Shown: positions 10,309 through 18,804, counted from the first letter of the stretch. The stretch is DNA of 64,000 bases from Oscillospiraceae bacterium (GCA_021203065.1 JAJQBX010000032.1:496001-560000), one strand, 5' to 3'. Numbers and translations are program-made. The notes: generated by a model not told the origin, from the sequence alone.

Positions 10309-11489
10309 GCCGCTTCCTCCGTATCAGTTGTGCTCTCGACCAGACGGTCGAGGGTCTTTATCTCTTCGAATTCCTCTATAATCTCCATGTCGTAGAACTC
10401 GCATGTAGATCTGTCATAGTGAGTGCCGGTAGTGTCCCAAAGAATCGGGCACATACCTCTTACGTATGCCGCTTCACAGACAGCTGTGATATACTCCCTT
10501 ATCTGGTCGGGGAGCTTATTTGAAGTGGTGCAGCCGTACTCGCCGATTATGACGGGAATGCCGTTGGCGACGTAGGTGTCGTATAGAAGATCCATGATGG
10601 AATCGAGATATGCATAGTCATCATCAGTCCCCCATGTGGTTTCAGCCTTGCCCCATGAAGCGTCCTCGTCGATTACTGCAAACGTTGATGGTGCGTAATA
10701 GTGAACAGAGATTGCATATCTGTTGGACGGGTCGTCAGGGAGGACGAACAGCTCATCACAGGTGAGCTCGGGGTCGGTGGCGTAACCGGCTATGAGAAGA
10801 TGCCGGAGCTCGTTATTGCCGCCGGAAGCTCTGACTATGTCTACAAACGTCTGATTGATTTCTCCAAGAAGCTCGAAGGCTTCGGCTTTTCCCTCAGTTG
10901 AACTGCCGTAGCGGTTCCAGATGTCGTCCCAGCAGCCCTCTTCATTCAAGGATTCAAACATCAGATCCAAAGAGTAGTCCTTGAACGCTTCCGAAAGCTG
11001 AGTCCAGATGCTTTCGTACTTTTCCATGCAGGTTTCTTTATCGGTAGAGAAGTCCTCCCACCAGCCGCCGTCCCAGTGGATATTGACGATGGCTTTCATT
11101 CCTGCGTCAAGAACCCAATCGACAATCTCCTGAACTCTGGCTAAGTATTCCTCATTGATTGTATAATCCTCAGCCATCATGTTTGACCATGCTACAGGGA
11201 TACGGATTACTCCGAAGCCAAGGTCGGCATAGCCCTGAATGATTCTCTCTGTGATTTCGGGGCTTCCCCATGCCGTTTCATACTCACGGACAGTTTCTTT
11301 TGTGAAGCCGGAGCACTCCATCGTGTTACCTAGGTTGATTCCCAAGCCCATACTCAGGACAAAATCCATCGTGCTCATGTCTTCGGATGTTGCGCTTGTT
11401 GAGCTGTTCGAACTGCTCGAGCATCCGGCGAAAATTGTCATAGCCATAACAAATGCCGTGAGCACACATATTAGTTTTTTAAACCTCAC
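10305..11489 (-). CDS. GH5 family endo-beta-glucanase-type lipoprotein
   Basis: A secreted cell-anchored glycosidase. From the chosen GTG start, the first 22 residues are a lipoprotein signal ending in FAGC (Cys23), followed by a Ser/Thr linker. The catalytic domain shows GINLGNTMEC, VIRIPVAW, VNIHW, the acid/base in FESLNEE (Glu183), VHYY, and the nucleophile in IIGEYG (Glu317). This is the retaining clan A GH5 pattern used on cellulose, mannan or xyloglucan; the substrate cannot be read here. No dockerin or CBM follows. GTG at 11489 is preferred over the GTG at 11504 because GGAGG at 11499-11503 sits 9 nt before it and would otherwise be inside the gene. Co-transcribed with the downstream CE2 esterase. 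Confidence 0.9.
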   Translation of the reverse strand: MRFKKLICVLTAFVMAMTIFAGCSSSSNSSTSATSEDMSTMDFVLSMGLGINLGNTMECSGFTKETVREYETAWGSPEITERIIQGYADLGFGVIRIPVAWSNMMAEDYTINEEYLARVQEIVDWVLDAGMKAIVNIHWDGGWWEDFSTDKETCMEKYESIWTQLSEAFKDYSLDLMFESLNEEGCWDDIWNRYGSSTEGKAEAFELLGEINQTFVDIVRASGGNNELRHLLIAGYATDPELTCDELFVLPDDPSNRYAISVHYYAPSTFAVIDEDASWGKAETTWGTDDDYAYLDSIMDLLYDTYVANGIPVIIGEYGCTTSNKLPDQIREYITAVCEAAYVRGMCPILWDTTGTHYDRSTCEFYDMEIIEEFEEIKTLDRLVESTTDTEEAA

Positions 11490-11594
11490 CTTTAATACCT
11501 CCACATAGTGTTTAACGCAGACTAAAGCCTGACTTCCATACCATCAAGTATACAGCATATGGCACTCTTTTTCAAGAATTTCTGAAAATTTTAT

Positions 11595-11623
11595 TTGCAT
11601 TTTTAGGGACATTGTGATATACT
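11595..11623 (+). promoter_or_regulatory. Sigma-A promoter of the HAD phosphatase gene
   Basis: TTGCAT (11595-11600), 17-bp spacer, TATACT (11618-11623). An in-frame GTG at 11614 lies inside this promoter, which rules it out as a start. Confidence 0.75.
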
Positions 11624-11655
11624 ATCGTGATAACTTTACGAAGGAGGAAATTTTA

Positions 11656-12420
11656 ATGAAGTTACTATTATTTGATTTGGACGGCACACTACTTCACCAT
11701 GACAAAACCTTGTCGGAAAGAACCATAAAAACTCTTGAACGCTGCCGTGAACATGGTTACATACTTGGAATCGCCACCGCCAGAGGCGAATACAGCATCG
11801 GTAGGTTCATCGACGCATTCAAGCCGCAGGTCATCATCTCGAACAGCGGCGCACAGGTCAGAGCTTACGGCGAGAAAGTCTACACAGCGTCTTTCCCCGT
11901 CTCTGAGACGAGGCGAATCTTAGGGCTCATCAAAGAAATCTGCGGCGACAACCGCATCATGGTCGACACCGACGGCAGAGAGTACCGCAATTTCATCTAC
12001 GACGGCGATCGCCTCGGCTGGGATTGGGGCGAAATAGTCATCGACGACTTCAGTGATTTCAATGTCGAAGCCCTCAAAATCTGCACCGAAATCCCCGACC
12101 CCGAGGTTGCAAGCCGCATGATAGCCGCCATCCCCGAATACTACTGCGGCAGATACTCCGACGGCTTCTGGCACGAAATCGGTAAAAAAGAAGTCACCAA
12201 AGCCTACGGCGTTGAAAAACTCTGCGAAACCGGGCTTTTCAGTCTTCAAGATATAACAGCTTTCGGCGATGAATTCACCGACATAGGCATGCTCAAGCTA
12301 TGCGGAACAGGGGTTGCTATGGGGAATGCGATTCCTGAGACCAAAGAAGCGGCGGATATTGTCATTGGGACGAATGAAGAGGATGGGGTTGCTGAATATC
12401 TTGAGAGGCTTTTAGAGTGA
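11656..12420 (+). CDS. HAD-superfamily phosphatase, Cof type (class IIB)
   Basis: A 254-residue soluble haloacid-dehalogenase hydrolase of the Cof/YbiV group, which dephosphorylates sugar phosphates or similar metabolites. HAD motif I is LLFDLDGTLL with the Asp nucleophile. Motif II lies near VIISNSGAQ, motif III is a Lys in the C-terminal half, and motif IV is ITAFGDEFTDIGMLKL. The cap domain sits between motifs II and III, as expected for class IIB. ATG 11656 is chosen because AGGAGG precedes it at 8 nt. It is monocistronic between its own promoter and terminator. The substrate is unknown. Confidence 0.88.
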   Translation: MKLLLFDLDGTLLHHDKTLSERTIKTLERCREHGYILGIATARGEYSIGRFIDAFKPQVIISNSGAQVRAYGEKVYTASFPVSETRRILGLIKEICGDNRIMVDTDGREYRNFIYDGDRLGWDWGEIVIDDFSDFNVEALKICTEIPDPEVASRMIAAIPEYYCGRYSDGFWHEIGKKEVTKAYGVEKLCETGLFSLQDITAFGDEFTDIGMLKLCGTGVAMGNAIPETKEAADIVIGTNEEDGVAEYLERLLE

Positions 12421-12427
12421 ACATAAG

Positions 12428-12457
12428 AAAGCGGGCAGTTCAAATCTGTCCGCTTTT
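12428..12457 (+). terminator. Terminator of the HAD gene
   Basis: AAAGCGGGCAG / CTGTCCGCTTT stem (12428-12438 with 12446-12456, one G-U pair), T-rich end. Confidence 0.8.
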
Positions 12458-12481
12458 GTATATGTACATATTGACACTAGG

Positions 12482-14122
12482 TCAGTTTTTGCTTAAAACT
12501 GCGTCGGCAAAATACAAAATTCCCGAGTTAAATGAACCGGCATTATCAGTAACAATTTTCATCGTCGTAGCATTTGTCACGTCAATGGAAATGGTAAATG
12601 GCATCGACTCCTCAGTAATAGAATCTTTGTAGTAAACCAAGGAATCATCGACATAGATCGCTATTGACATGTTCTTGCCGCTTGTTGCCTCTGTAGAAAC
12701 AAAAACTGTGGCTGTAAATTCAGTATAGGAATCATTCAAATTGTACAATGCAAACGCATCATAGGATGCATCATACTTGACTGCGCCATCATAGTAATTT
12801 CCCCAACGATCAGTAATAGCTGATGAAACTGTTTCTACACGACTCGAATTGACTATTATCAGATCTGACAAGTCAACAGGTTTTTGTTCCTCGGTCTTAG
12901 TCTTAAGTTCTTTAAGTACAGTATTGCCCGGAACAAGCTTTAGTGCCCGTGAGATAAGATTTAACGCTCCATCATAATCATCATTCGATATCAAGACATT
13001 AACCTGTGATGTGATATATGACTCATATTGAGAGATTGTTGTATCCTCAAGTTCTTGCAAGGCTGTACTATCAGGAAGAAGATCAAGAGCATCATCAATA
13101 GCGTCAAAGGCATCCTCGTACTCAGATTCTGAAACAAAGTTAGCAACTTGAGCTGAAACATATTCCTCATATTGACTTTCAGCTGAGCTTGTCAACGACA
13201 AGAGATCGGTATCGTCGGGAGCATATGTAAGTGCATCTTCCAACACTTCAAACGCTTGCTCATAGTTGTTTGACGCAATGGCTTCTGTTGCATCAGTTAT
13301 CGCATTGGACTTTACCGTTTCAACCAATTCGGATTTGCAGGTTTCAAGCAAAGCAGTTAGTTCTTCATCATTAGGCAACACCGAAAGTGCTGAGGTCAGA
13401 AAACTTATTGCAGTTTCATACTCAGAAACCGTGGATGGAGAACCCACCTTTTCTATAATATCAGCACGATAATTATCTTTGGATTGTTCAATCTTACTCT
13501 GGGCATCTTCATAGTACGCTGTGTCTGATTCGTCAACCTTTTGGTAGGCATCCATAGCAGCTTCGTAATCTCCTGCATCATAGTATGATTCTGCCAACTC
13601 GTATGCTGTCTTTGAATTGTACAAAATTTCAAGATTTTCAATCTGCAGATCAGCATCTTCGGAAACGTCTAGGTCAGTCATTACACTTACTGTCATTAGG
13701 TATGCAAGTGCTTCTTCATAGCTAATGTCCTCATTGCTGTAATCATCAATGACGTCTGATGCTACTCCTGATAGTAACCAATTTGTCAGGAGTATTTGCA
13801 ATGAATTGTCCTTGACATCCGAGTTATAGGTCGACACGGCTTCACCATAATCTCCGTCTTTCAAGCTCTTGGAAAGGCTGTAAGCAGAAGAGTTAATGAA
13901 TGCCACCACAGATAAGATAACAACAAGAATCACCGCAAACACAACAGCAATAAGAATAAACTTTAGCTTAAAATTCTTCTTTTTGTTTTGCTTCGGTTTA
14001 ATAACTGACATAGCTGGTGCTTCAGTAACTTTCTCAGCATCAAGAATACCAACTGGACTCCCGCAATGAGGACAGAAGCGACCGTTATCATTGACTTTCT
14101 TACCACAATTTGGACAAAACAT
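12482..14122 (-). CDS. Zinc-ribbon, TPR-like membrane protein with C-terminal NPCBM-like domain
   Basis: A 546-residue protein of unknown function. It opens with a zinc ribbon (CPNCG at residue 3, CPHCG at about 17), then a basic stretch and one transmembrane helix (about residues 52-75). About 300 residues of acidic alpha-helical repeats follow (units of the type YxxAxxxxxxALxxxPxDxxL), a TPR-like solenoid that would lie outside. The last 130 residues (RWGNYYDGAVKYDASYDAF to ILYFADAVL) resemble NPCBM-type carbohydrate-binding domains. The zinc ribbon would remain cytosolic. The coding region is visibly more AT-rich than its neighbours. GGGAGG precedes ATG. A similar zinc-ribbon start is seen in the gene at 42473-43336. 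Confidence 0.75.
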   Translation of the reverse strand: MFCPNCGKKVNDNGRFCPHCGSPVGILDAEKVTEAPAMSVIKPKQNKKKNFKLKFILIAVVFAVILVVILSVVAFINSSAYSLSKSLKDGDYGEAVSTYNSDVKDNSLQILLTNWLLSGVASDVIDDYSNEDISYEEALAYLMTVSVMTDLDVSEDADLQIENLEILYNSKTAYELAESYYDAGDYEAAMDAYQKVDESDTAYYEDAQSKIEQSKDNYRADIIEKVGSPSTVSEYETAISFLTSALSVLPNDEELTALLETCKSELVETVKSNAITDATEAIASNNYEQAFEVLEDALTYAPDDTDLLSLTSSAESQYEEYVSAQVANFVSESEYEDAFDAIDDALDLLPDSTALQELEDTTISQYESYITSQVNVLISNDDYDGALNLISRALKLVPGNTVLKELKTKTEEQKPVDLSDLIIVNSSRVETVSSAITDRWGNYYDGAVKYDASYDAFALYNLNDSYTEFTATVFVSTEATSGKNMSIAIYVDDSLVYYKDSITEESMPFTISIDVTNATTMKIVTDNAGSFNSGILYFADAVLSKN

Positions 14123-14239
14123 TGTTTTTCCTCCCAGAATTAATTTTTAAAAGTAGCAGGTTTTAAACTACTATTGGTATCATAACATCTTCATCGCTAT
14201 ATCTGTAATTTGAATTTTACGTAGTATCATATGCGCAAT

Positions 14240-14394
14240 AAAAAATGCGCCCCAATAAGAGACGCACGAAAAAGTGAATCCCTCATTGTTGCCACACAAT
14301 CTCAGTTTCACAAGCGGAAAAGAGCAAGAGAAAAACACCTTTTACCAAGAAAAGGGTATCCACTTGTGAATAAAATATTTGATTATGTGGCACT
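14240..14394 (-). ncRNA. Candidate structured small RNA with 6S-like long-hairpin architecture
   Basis: No coding frame fits this stretch, yet it has its own promoter (14398-14426) and ends in a Rho-independent terminator (stem 14246-14253 with 14259-14266, then six U at 14240-14245). The predicted transcript is about 155 nt. Its 5' end, GUGCCACAUAAUC (14381-14393), pairs with 14288-14301. After an asymmetric 10/5-nt internal bubble, an 11-bp stem (14360-14370 with 14307-14317) follows. A small terminal hairpin comes next (14350-14355 with 14338-14343). Closing stem, central bubble and terminal stem is the layout of 6S RNA, which mimics open promoters on RNA polymerase. The structure is seen by hand only; the family assignment is inference. 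Confidence 0.5.
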
Positions 14395-14397
14395 TGT

Positions 14398-14426
14398 ATT
14401 GTAGCATACTTTTTCGGCTTTGTAAA
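14398..14426 (-). promoter_or_regulatory. Promoter of the candidate small RNA
   Basis: On the minus strand TTTACA (14421-14426), 17-bp spacer ending TGC, TACAAT (14398-14403), an extended -10. Nearly the same arrangement precedes the PAS gene. Confidence 0.75.
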
Positions 14427-14439
14427 GGGCTTTTAATGC

Positions 14440-14465
14440 AAAAAAAACGGTTTTGAAGCCGTTCT
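14440..14465 (-). terminator. Terminator of the PAS gene
   Basis: Minus-strand stem AACGG / CCGTT with 8-nt loop followed by a run of T. It separates the PAS gene from the small RNA promoter. Confidence 0.75.
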
Positions 14466-14477
14466 TTTGATTTTGGT

Positions 14478-14840
14478 TTATGCTCCTTGCTTCTCATGAA
14501 TCCTGCTCTCGTGCTTTTCGTAGTAGCCGAGGAGGTTGCCTTGGGCGTTTCTGAGGGCGACTATGTAGACGTCGGAGTCTTCGCCGTTCCAGTTTTTGGT
14601 GTAGGTGTAGACTTTGCTCAAGGTGGGATCAGCAAGGAAGCGGTTGAAGACCGAGAGGATTATCGCCTTCGAGTGCTCGTTGTGGCAGTCGAAGATTGAA
14701 TTGCCGATGAGATTGGCTCCACCTCGCTTTTCGTAGCGTTTCACGGCTGTGGGGTTCATGTAGATGATTATGTGGTTCACGTCGCAGATGACGATTGGGG
14801 CGTCGTCGGCGTCGACTACGGCTTTGAAATATTCGGTCAT
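14478..14840 (-). CDS. Stand-alone PAS-domain protein
   Basis: A 120-residue protein that is almost entirely one PAS fold: FKAVVDADDAPIVICDVNHIIIYMNPTAVKRY at the start, then LIGNSIFDCHN and a C-terminal beta-hairpin VYIVALRNAQGNLLGYYEKHE. PAS domains bind small ligands or cofactors, or mediate dimerisation. No output domain (kinase, GGDEF, HTH) is attached, so it would have to act through a partner that is not evident here. It has its own promoter and terminator. The ligand is unknown. Confidence 0.8.
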   Translation of the reverse strand: MTEYFKAVVDADDAPIVICDVNHIIIYMNPTAVKRYEKRGGANLIGNSIFDCHNEHSKAIILSVFNRFLADPTLSKVYTYTKNWNGEDSDVYIVALRNAQGNLLGYYEKHESRIHEKQGA

Positions 14841-14870
14841 GGTGAGTCCTCCATTGTTTATTGTTAAGCT

Positions 14871-14899
14871 ATTGTAGCATATTATCGCAGGATTGTAAA
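14871..14899 (-). promoter_or_regulatory. Promoter of the PAS gene
   Basis: TTTACA (14894-14899), 17-bp spacer ending TGC, TACAAT (14871-14876) on the minus strand. Confidence 0.75.
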
Positions 14900-14911
14900 G
14901 GCTTTTAACGC

Positions 14912-14938
14912 AAAAAGAACGGGTTTGACGCCGTTCTT
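14912..14938 (-). terminator. Terminator of the beta-helix lipoprotein gene
   Basis: Minus-strand stem AGAACGG / CCGTTCT (14931-14937 with 14916-14922) followed by TTTTTG. Confidence 0.75.
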
Positions 14939-14963
14939 CTCGCTTTCAGGAAGGTATTATATA

Positions 14964-16982
14964 TTAGAAGGGATTTTCTACGGAATAATCCTCGAAGCTG
15001 ACAAGCTCGCTTGCACCGGAGGTGTCGGCTGTGGTCGAATAGGATTCAACCGTGATGGTGTAGGTGCTGTCGCCGGTGACATAGACTGTGCCGTCAGTTC
15101 CGATTATTGAGACGGAATTGCCATCCTCGTCGGTGATGGTGCCTTCGCAGTAAAGATTGGTGACAGTGCTGTAGTTCGTCACAATCCATGTGGAAGTGGA
15201 GTCGATATAGACGTTGCATTCGCCATTGCCGCCGCTACCGGCGTTCGATTCGTCGTCAACGAAGTAGCCGGTGAGGGTGCTGCCCTCAAGCATGTAAAAA
15301 TCAAGATAGCTGATGCTGTCGTAGATGACTGCGCCCTCCATTGCCTGATCGATGGCGGTGAAGCTGCAGTCGGCACCATTCGAACCAGTCGAGCCCCAGC
15401 CACGCTGGTTCGAGTTGCCGGTGCACTTGAGGAAGAATTCACTATCAGAGGCGTAGGTGATGTCAACGCCGCTAATAAGGAAAGTGCTTTCAGTGTTGGT
15501 GGTGTAGAACATGCCGCCGTTATTTGCGGTGAGAGAACCGCCGATCATCGTGAAGCTGCCGTTGCCGACCTCAGAGTCACCGGACATGCTCTGATATACG
15601 ATTACGTTCCATGTGCAGTCGTTCTGGGAGCTGTCCTGCATATTGCCTGATAAATCACAGTCGAAAAGCCTGATGGAGTTGAGACCCTCAATGCAGATGG
15701 CTTCGGAGGAATTCGCAGTGAGAGTGGCATCGTTTACTGTGATGTCTGCGGTGCTGTAGACAGCCGGAGAGCCGGTGCCGTTGGAAGTGTATGTTCCGCC
15801 GTCGACGACCATTGTACCGCTTCCACGGTCACTTCTTATAGCTGCAGAGGACTCGCCGGATGTACTGACAATGAGATTCCATGCGTATAGCGTGCCGCCG
15901 CCTGCGACGTGGATGCCACCGGAGGTGTCCTGCTCGGTGGTGATTGTGGTGTCGCTGACATAGGCAACGCCGTCGCCATACGCAAATACTCCTGCGCCGC
16001 CTGCCGAGTCGGAGGAGATAGTTGAATTAGTGATTCTTAAAGTGCCGCTGGTTACAAGGGCACTTGCACCGACGCCGTAGAAGCTGGAATTATCGCCGCC
16101 TGTGGAGTCGGAAGAGATTCTTGAAATGGTGCTGTCTGAGATGGTGACATCACCAGAGGTGACCAAGATTGCGTTCTCATCAGAACCGGTCGAAGTGTAG
16201 TCAACAGATGAATATGTGCCGTCTTCGGTATAGGTTACGACTGCGTCGTAGCTGTCAACGCCGGAGGATGAGCCGCCGCCCATGCCGCCTCCATTAGAGA
16301 GATTTCCCATGTCGGTTGATTCGCCGCCGACAACTATAGAAGTTATGACCCCGCTGTCGTCAACTGTAAATGTCAGGGTGTCACCTGCTTCTATGTCAGA
16401 GAGAGCAAGGCTGTTGCCGTCAGTGTCGGTGATGATAGATTCATCCATGACTATCAGGGAGACCGTGAAAGTGTTGTCTGTGGATTCTGTGGGCTCTTCT
16501 GTCACATCGGCAAGAAGCTCTATCTCATAGTCGCCGGTTGAAGACATGGGTTCAGGCTCGCCATTGCCCTCGCCTCCTCCTTCTCCGTCAGGCTTTTCGG
16601 GGACGTCTTCCCCACCGCCGTCTCCTCCGCCCTGACCATTATCGGACGGGACATCGTCGGGAACATCGGACGGAACATCTCCGCCGTTACCACCGCCCAT
16701 GTCTCCCATGTCTCCTGCGTCGCCCATCTGCATTTCTCCGCCCATTTCCATGCCGCCGGAATTGCCGGATGAAAGAGCTACAGTAAGGGTTATCTCATAG
16801 CCTGAGACTTCTGTAACAGTTCCCGAAAGAGTGGAAGAAACGAGGAATGCCGCTCCTACTGCTGTGTCGGTGACTGCTTCACTGTCACTGTCGCTGTCGC
16901 TTACGGATTCCGCACAGCCTGCGAGCATGAGTGTCATGCTGAGGACTAATATTACTGAAAGAATTCTTTTGAGTGTGTTCAA
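14964..16982 (-). CDS. Secreted lipoprotein with Gly-rich linker and parallel beta-helix domain
   Basis: A 672-residue surface lipoprotein of unknown function. It starts with a lipoprotein signal (VLSMTLMLAGC, Cys at about 23) and a Ser-Asp spacer. Residues about 75-145 are a low-complexity Gly/Asp/Met/Glu-rich segment. A domain rich in VTSGDVTISDSTISR-like units follows, typical of right-handed beta-helix proteins that display many Ser/Thr turns. The start codon is TTG with AAAGGA about 11 nt upstream; an ATG between them is out of frame. No catalytic motif is recognised, so an adhesin or glycan-binding role is only inferred. It is probably monocistronic, given the terminator just downstream. 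Confidence 0.75.
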   Translation of the reverse strand: MNTLKRILSVILVLSMTLMLAGCAESVSDSDSDSEAVTDTAVGAAFLVSSTLSGTVTEVSGYEITLTVALSSGNSGGMEMGGEMQMGDAGDMGDMGGGNGGDVPSDVPDDVPSDNGQGGGDGGGEDVPEKPDGEGGGEGNGEPEPMSSTGDYEIELLADVTEEPTESTDNTFTVSLIVMDESIITDTDGNSLALSDIEAGDTLTFTVDDSGVITSIVVGGESTDMGNLSNGGGMGGGSSSGVDSYDAVVTYTEDGTYSSVDYTSTGSDENAILVTSGDVTISDSTISRISSDSTGGDNSSFYGVGASALVTSGTLRITNSTISSDSAGGAGVFAYGDGVAYVSDTTITTEQDTSGGIHVAGGGTLYAWNLIVSTSGESSAAIRSDRGSGTMVVDGGTYTSNGTGSPAVYSTADITVNDATLTANSSEAICIEGLNSIRLFDCDLSGNMQDSSQNDCTWNVIVYQSMSGDSEVGNGSFTMIGGSLTANNGGMFYTTNTESTFLISGVDITYASDSEFFLKCTGNSNQRGWGSTGSNGADCSFTAIDQAMEGAVIYDSISYLDFYMLEGSTLTGYFVDDESNAGSGGNGECNVYIDSTSTWIVTNYSTVTNLYCEGTITDEDGNSVSIIGTDGTVYVTGDSTYTITVESYSTTADTSGASELVSFEDYSVENPF

Positions 16983-17126
16983 AATGATACATTTCCTTTC
17001 TTGGTAGGCTTTCTATCAGGTATCATAAAACACGAAGCTTAAATGAACCTAAAAGTTTTTGTGAAAATTCATTGATAGCTTAAAATCGACAAATTCAGAA
17101 TTTATGACGATTTCAGCTGAAACAGC

Positions 17127-17155
17127 TTGACCGGATGACGACTATATGGTACAAT
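17127..17155 (+). promoter_or_regulatory. Promoter of the SDR gene with adjacent palindrome
   Basis: TTGACC (17127-17132), 17-bp spacer ending TGG, TACAAT (17150-17155). A perfect 12-bp palindrome TTTCAGCTGAAA (17111-17122) lies just upstream of the -35 and could be an operator. Confidence 0.75.
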
Positions 17156-17221
17156 CTCTCTGCAAAAGAGATTGCGCTATGGGCGCAAGTTTGCAAATAT
17201 ATTTGAAAGGATTTGATCAGC

Positions 17222-17980
17222 ATGAATCGTCTTGAAGGAAAGGTCGCCGTTATCACCGGTGCAAATTCAGGAGTCGGAGCAGAGACCGCAAAGCTCTTCG
17301 CCGCCGAGGGCGCAACCGTTGTTATCTCAGCAAGAAGACTCGAACCGCTCAATGCAGTTGCGGAGGAGATTAAAAACGCAGGAGGAACTGTAGAGGTTGT
17401 CAAGACCGACATTTCCGACAACGAGTCCTGCAAGGCACTCATCAATACCGCCGTTGAGAAGTTCGGCAAGCTCGACATTCTCGTCAACAATGCTGGAGTT
17501 CTTGAGGAGGGTCTCAAGCCTATCGACAGATTCACAGATGAGGATTACGACTTTGTCACCTCCATCAACGAAAAGGGCACCATGAACTGCATAAGAGCAG
17601 CCACCAACGTTATGGGCGAATGGGCTTCTATCGTAAATGTTGCTTCCATTGCTGGTGCTTTTGGATGTGGCGGAGCAGTTTATGTTGCCTCAAAGGCTGC
17701 TATTATCGGCATCACAAAGCACACTGCTATGAGATTTGCAGACGCTCACATCAGATGCAACGCTGTTTGCCCCGGAACTATCCTCACCCCGATGATTGCC
17801 GGAATGGGTCAGGGCAATATGGATGTCGATATGATCACCCAGATGAGCAAGCACACCGACATCAGAGCTACTCCCTGCACTCCCAAGGACGTTGCAAACG
17901 TTATTTTATTCCTTGCAAGCGATGAGGCTAAGCCGATTACCGGACAGGCTATCGTCACTGACTACGGTTCTACCGTCTGA
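17222..17980 (+). CDS. Short-chain dehydrogenase/reductase (SDR)
   Basis: A 252-residue NAD(P)-dependent oxidoreductase with the classical SDR Rossmann fold. GANSGVGAET is the TGxxxGxG nucleotide-binding loop, NNAGV follows at about 85, the catalytic Ser is in VNVASIAG, and YVASK gives the YxxxK pair. The C-terminal PGTILTPM and GQAIVTDYG are family features. The substrate cannot be deduced. ATG 17222 is chosen over an upstream in-frame TTG (17213) because the GAAAGGA ribosome site fits only the ATG. It is monocistronic with its own promoter and a strong terminator shared with the converging aquaporin gene. Confidence 0.88.
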   Translation: MNRLEGKVAVITGANSGVGAETAKLFAAEGATVVISARRLEPLNAVAEEIKNAGGTVEVVKTDISDNESCKALINTAVEKFGKLDILVNNAGVLEEGLKPIDRFTDEDYDFVTSINEKGTMNCIRAATNVMGEWASIVNVASIAGAFGCGGAVYVASKAAIIGITKHTAMRFADAHIRCNAVCPGTILTPMIAGMGQGNMDVDMITQMSKHTDIRATPCTPKDVANVILFLASDEAKPITGQAIVTDYGSTV

Positions 17981-17992
17981 ATCTTCAAAAGA

Positions 17993-18020
17993 AAATCCCC
18001 CGAAGCTTTTCGGGGGATTT
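17993..18020. terminator. Bidirectional terminator between SDR and aquaporin genes
   Basis: Perfect 12-bp stem AAATCCCCCGAA / TTCGGGGGATTT with a 4-nt loop and T runs on both strands. Confidence 0.9.
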
Positions 18021-18038
18021 TTTATGCCTGAATGGGAT

Positions 18039-18737
18039 TTACTTTGATTCCTTTGCGGAAGCCAGAGCCTTGTAGCAAAGCCCTGCAAGTGCTCCACCAA
18101 CGAGAGGACCTACGATGAAGATCCAAAGCTGAGATATTGGTTCAGTGTTGCCGGAGAATGCTGCAATGAGAGCAGGACCGAAGCTTCTTGCGGGGTTGAC
18201 GGAGGTACCGGTAAGTCCAATACCAAGGATGTGGACGAATGTCAGAGTCAAGCCGATAACGATTCCGGAAACAGCGTTGTTCTCGGTCTTGCTGGTGACT
18301 CCATGGATGGCTAAAACGAATACGAATGTGAGAACGATTTCGACCAAGAGAGCCGCAACTACGCTTCCATCTACGCCATTTGTGCTGTTAGAACCAAATG
18401 CTTCGGTCATATCGGTGACTCCGCCCAAGTTCCAGATAAGGCACAAGAGAGCCGAGCCAAAGGTTGCGCCCAGAACCTGAGCTACAACATAGCCGACAAA
18501 GTCTTTGACGGTCATCTTTCCGGTGACCAACATCGAGAGCGAAACAGCAGGGTTTACGTGACAACCGGAAATGTTGCCGATGCTGTATGCCATTGCAACG
18601 ATTGCAAGACCGAATGCAAGTGCTGTCAGGATATAGCCGCAGCCGTTTGTGCTGTCACAGCCGACAAGCATTGCAGTGCCGCATCCGAAAACTACCAACA
18701 CGCATGTGCCGATAAATTCGGCGATATACTTCTTCAT
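18039..18737 (-). CDS. aqpZ: Aquaporin, MIP family (AqpZ-like)
   Basis: A 232-residue six-helix channel with both Asn-Pro-Ala half-helices: HVNPAVS (NPA 62-64) and SVNPARS (NPA 181-183, with the selectivity-filter Arg just after). A His in helix 5 (FVHILGI) is typical of water-selective AqpZ rather than glycerol facilitators, so it is expected to conduct water across the cytoplasmic membrane. GGAGG lies before ATG. It sits just downstream of the GH26 gene (67-bp gap) and may be read through from that operon; no separate promoter was convincing. Confidence 0.92.
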   Translation of the reverse strand: MKKYIAEFIGTCVLVVFGCGTAMLVGCDSTNGCGYILTALAFGLAIVAMAYSIGNISGCHVNPAVSLSMLVTGKMTVKDFVGYVVAQVLGATFGSALLCLIWNLGGVTDMTEAFGSNSTNGVDGSVVAALLVEIVLTFVFVLAIHGVTSKTENNAVSGIVIGLTLTFVHILGIGLTGTSVNPARSFGPALIAAFSGNTEPISQLWIFIVGPLVGGALAGLCYKALASAKESK

Positions 18738-18804
18738 TATAAGTACCTCCTACTAATTAAAATATAATCCCGTAATTCTGCAAATATGCTTTTCAGAGAT
18801 TACT

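Noticed and set aside
11489-11504. GTG at 11504 as the start of the GH5 gene.
   Set aside because: It would place the only good ribosome site inside the coding region; GTG 11489 is correctly spaced.
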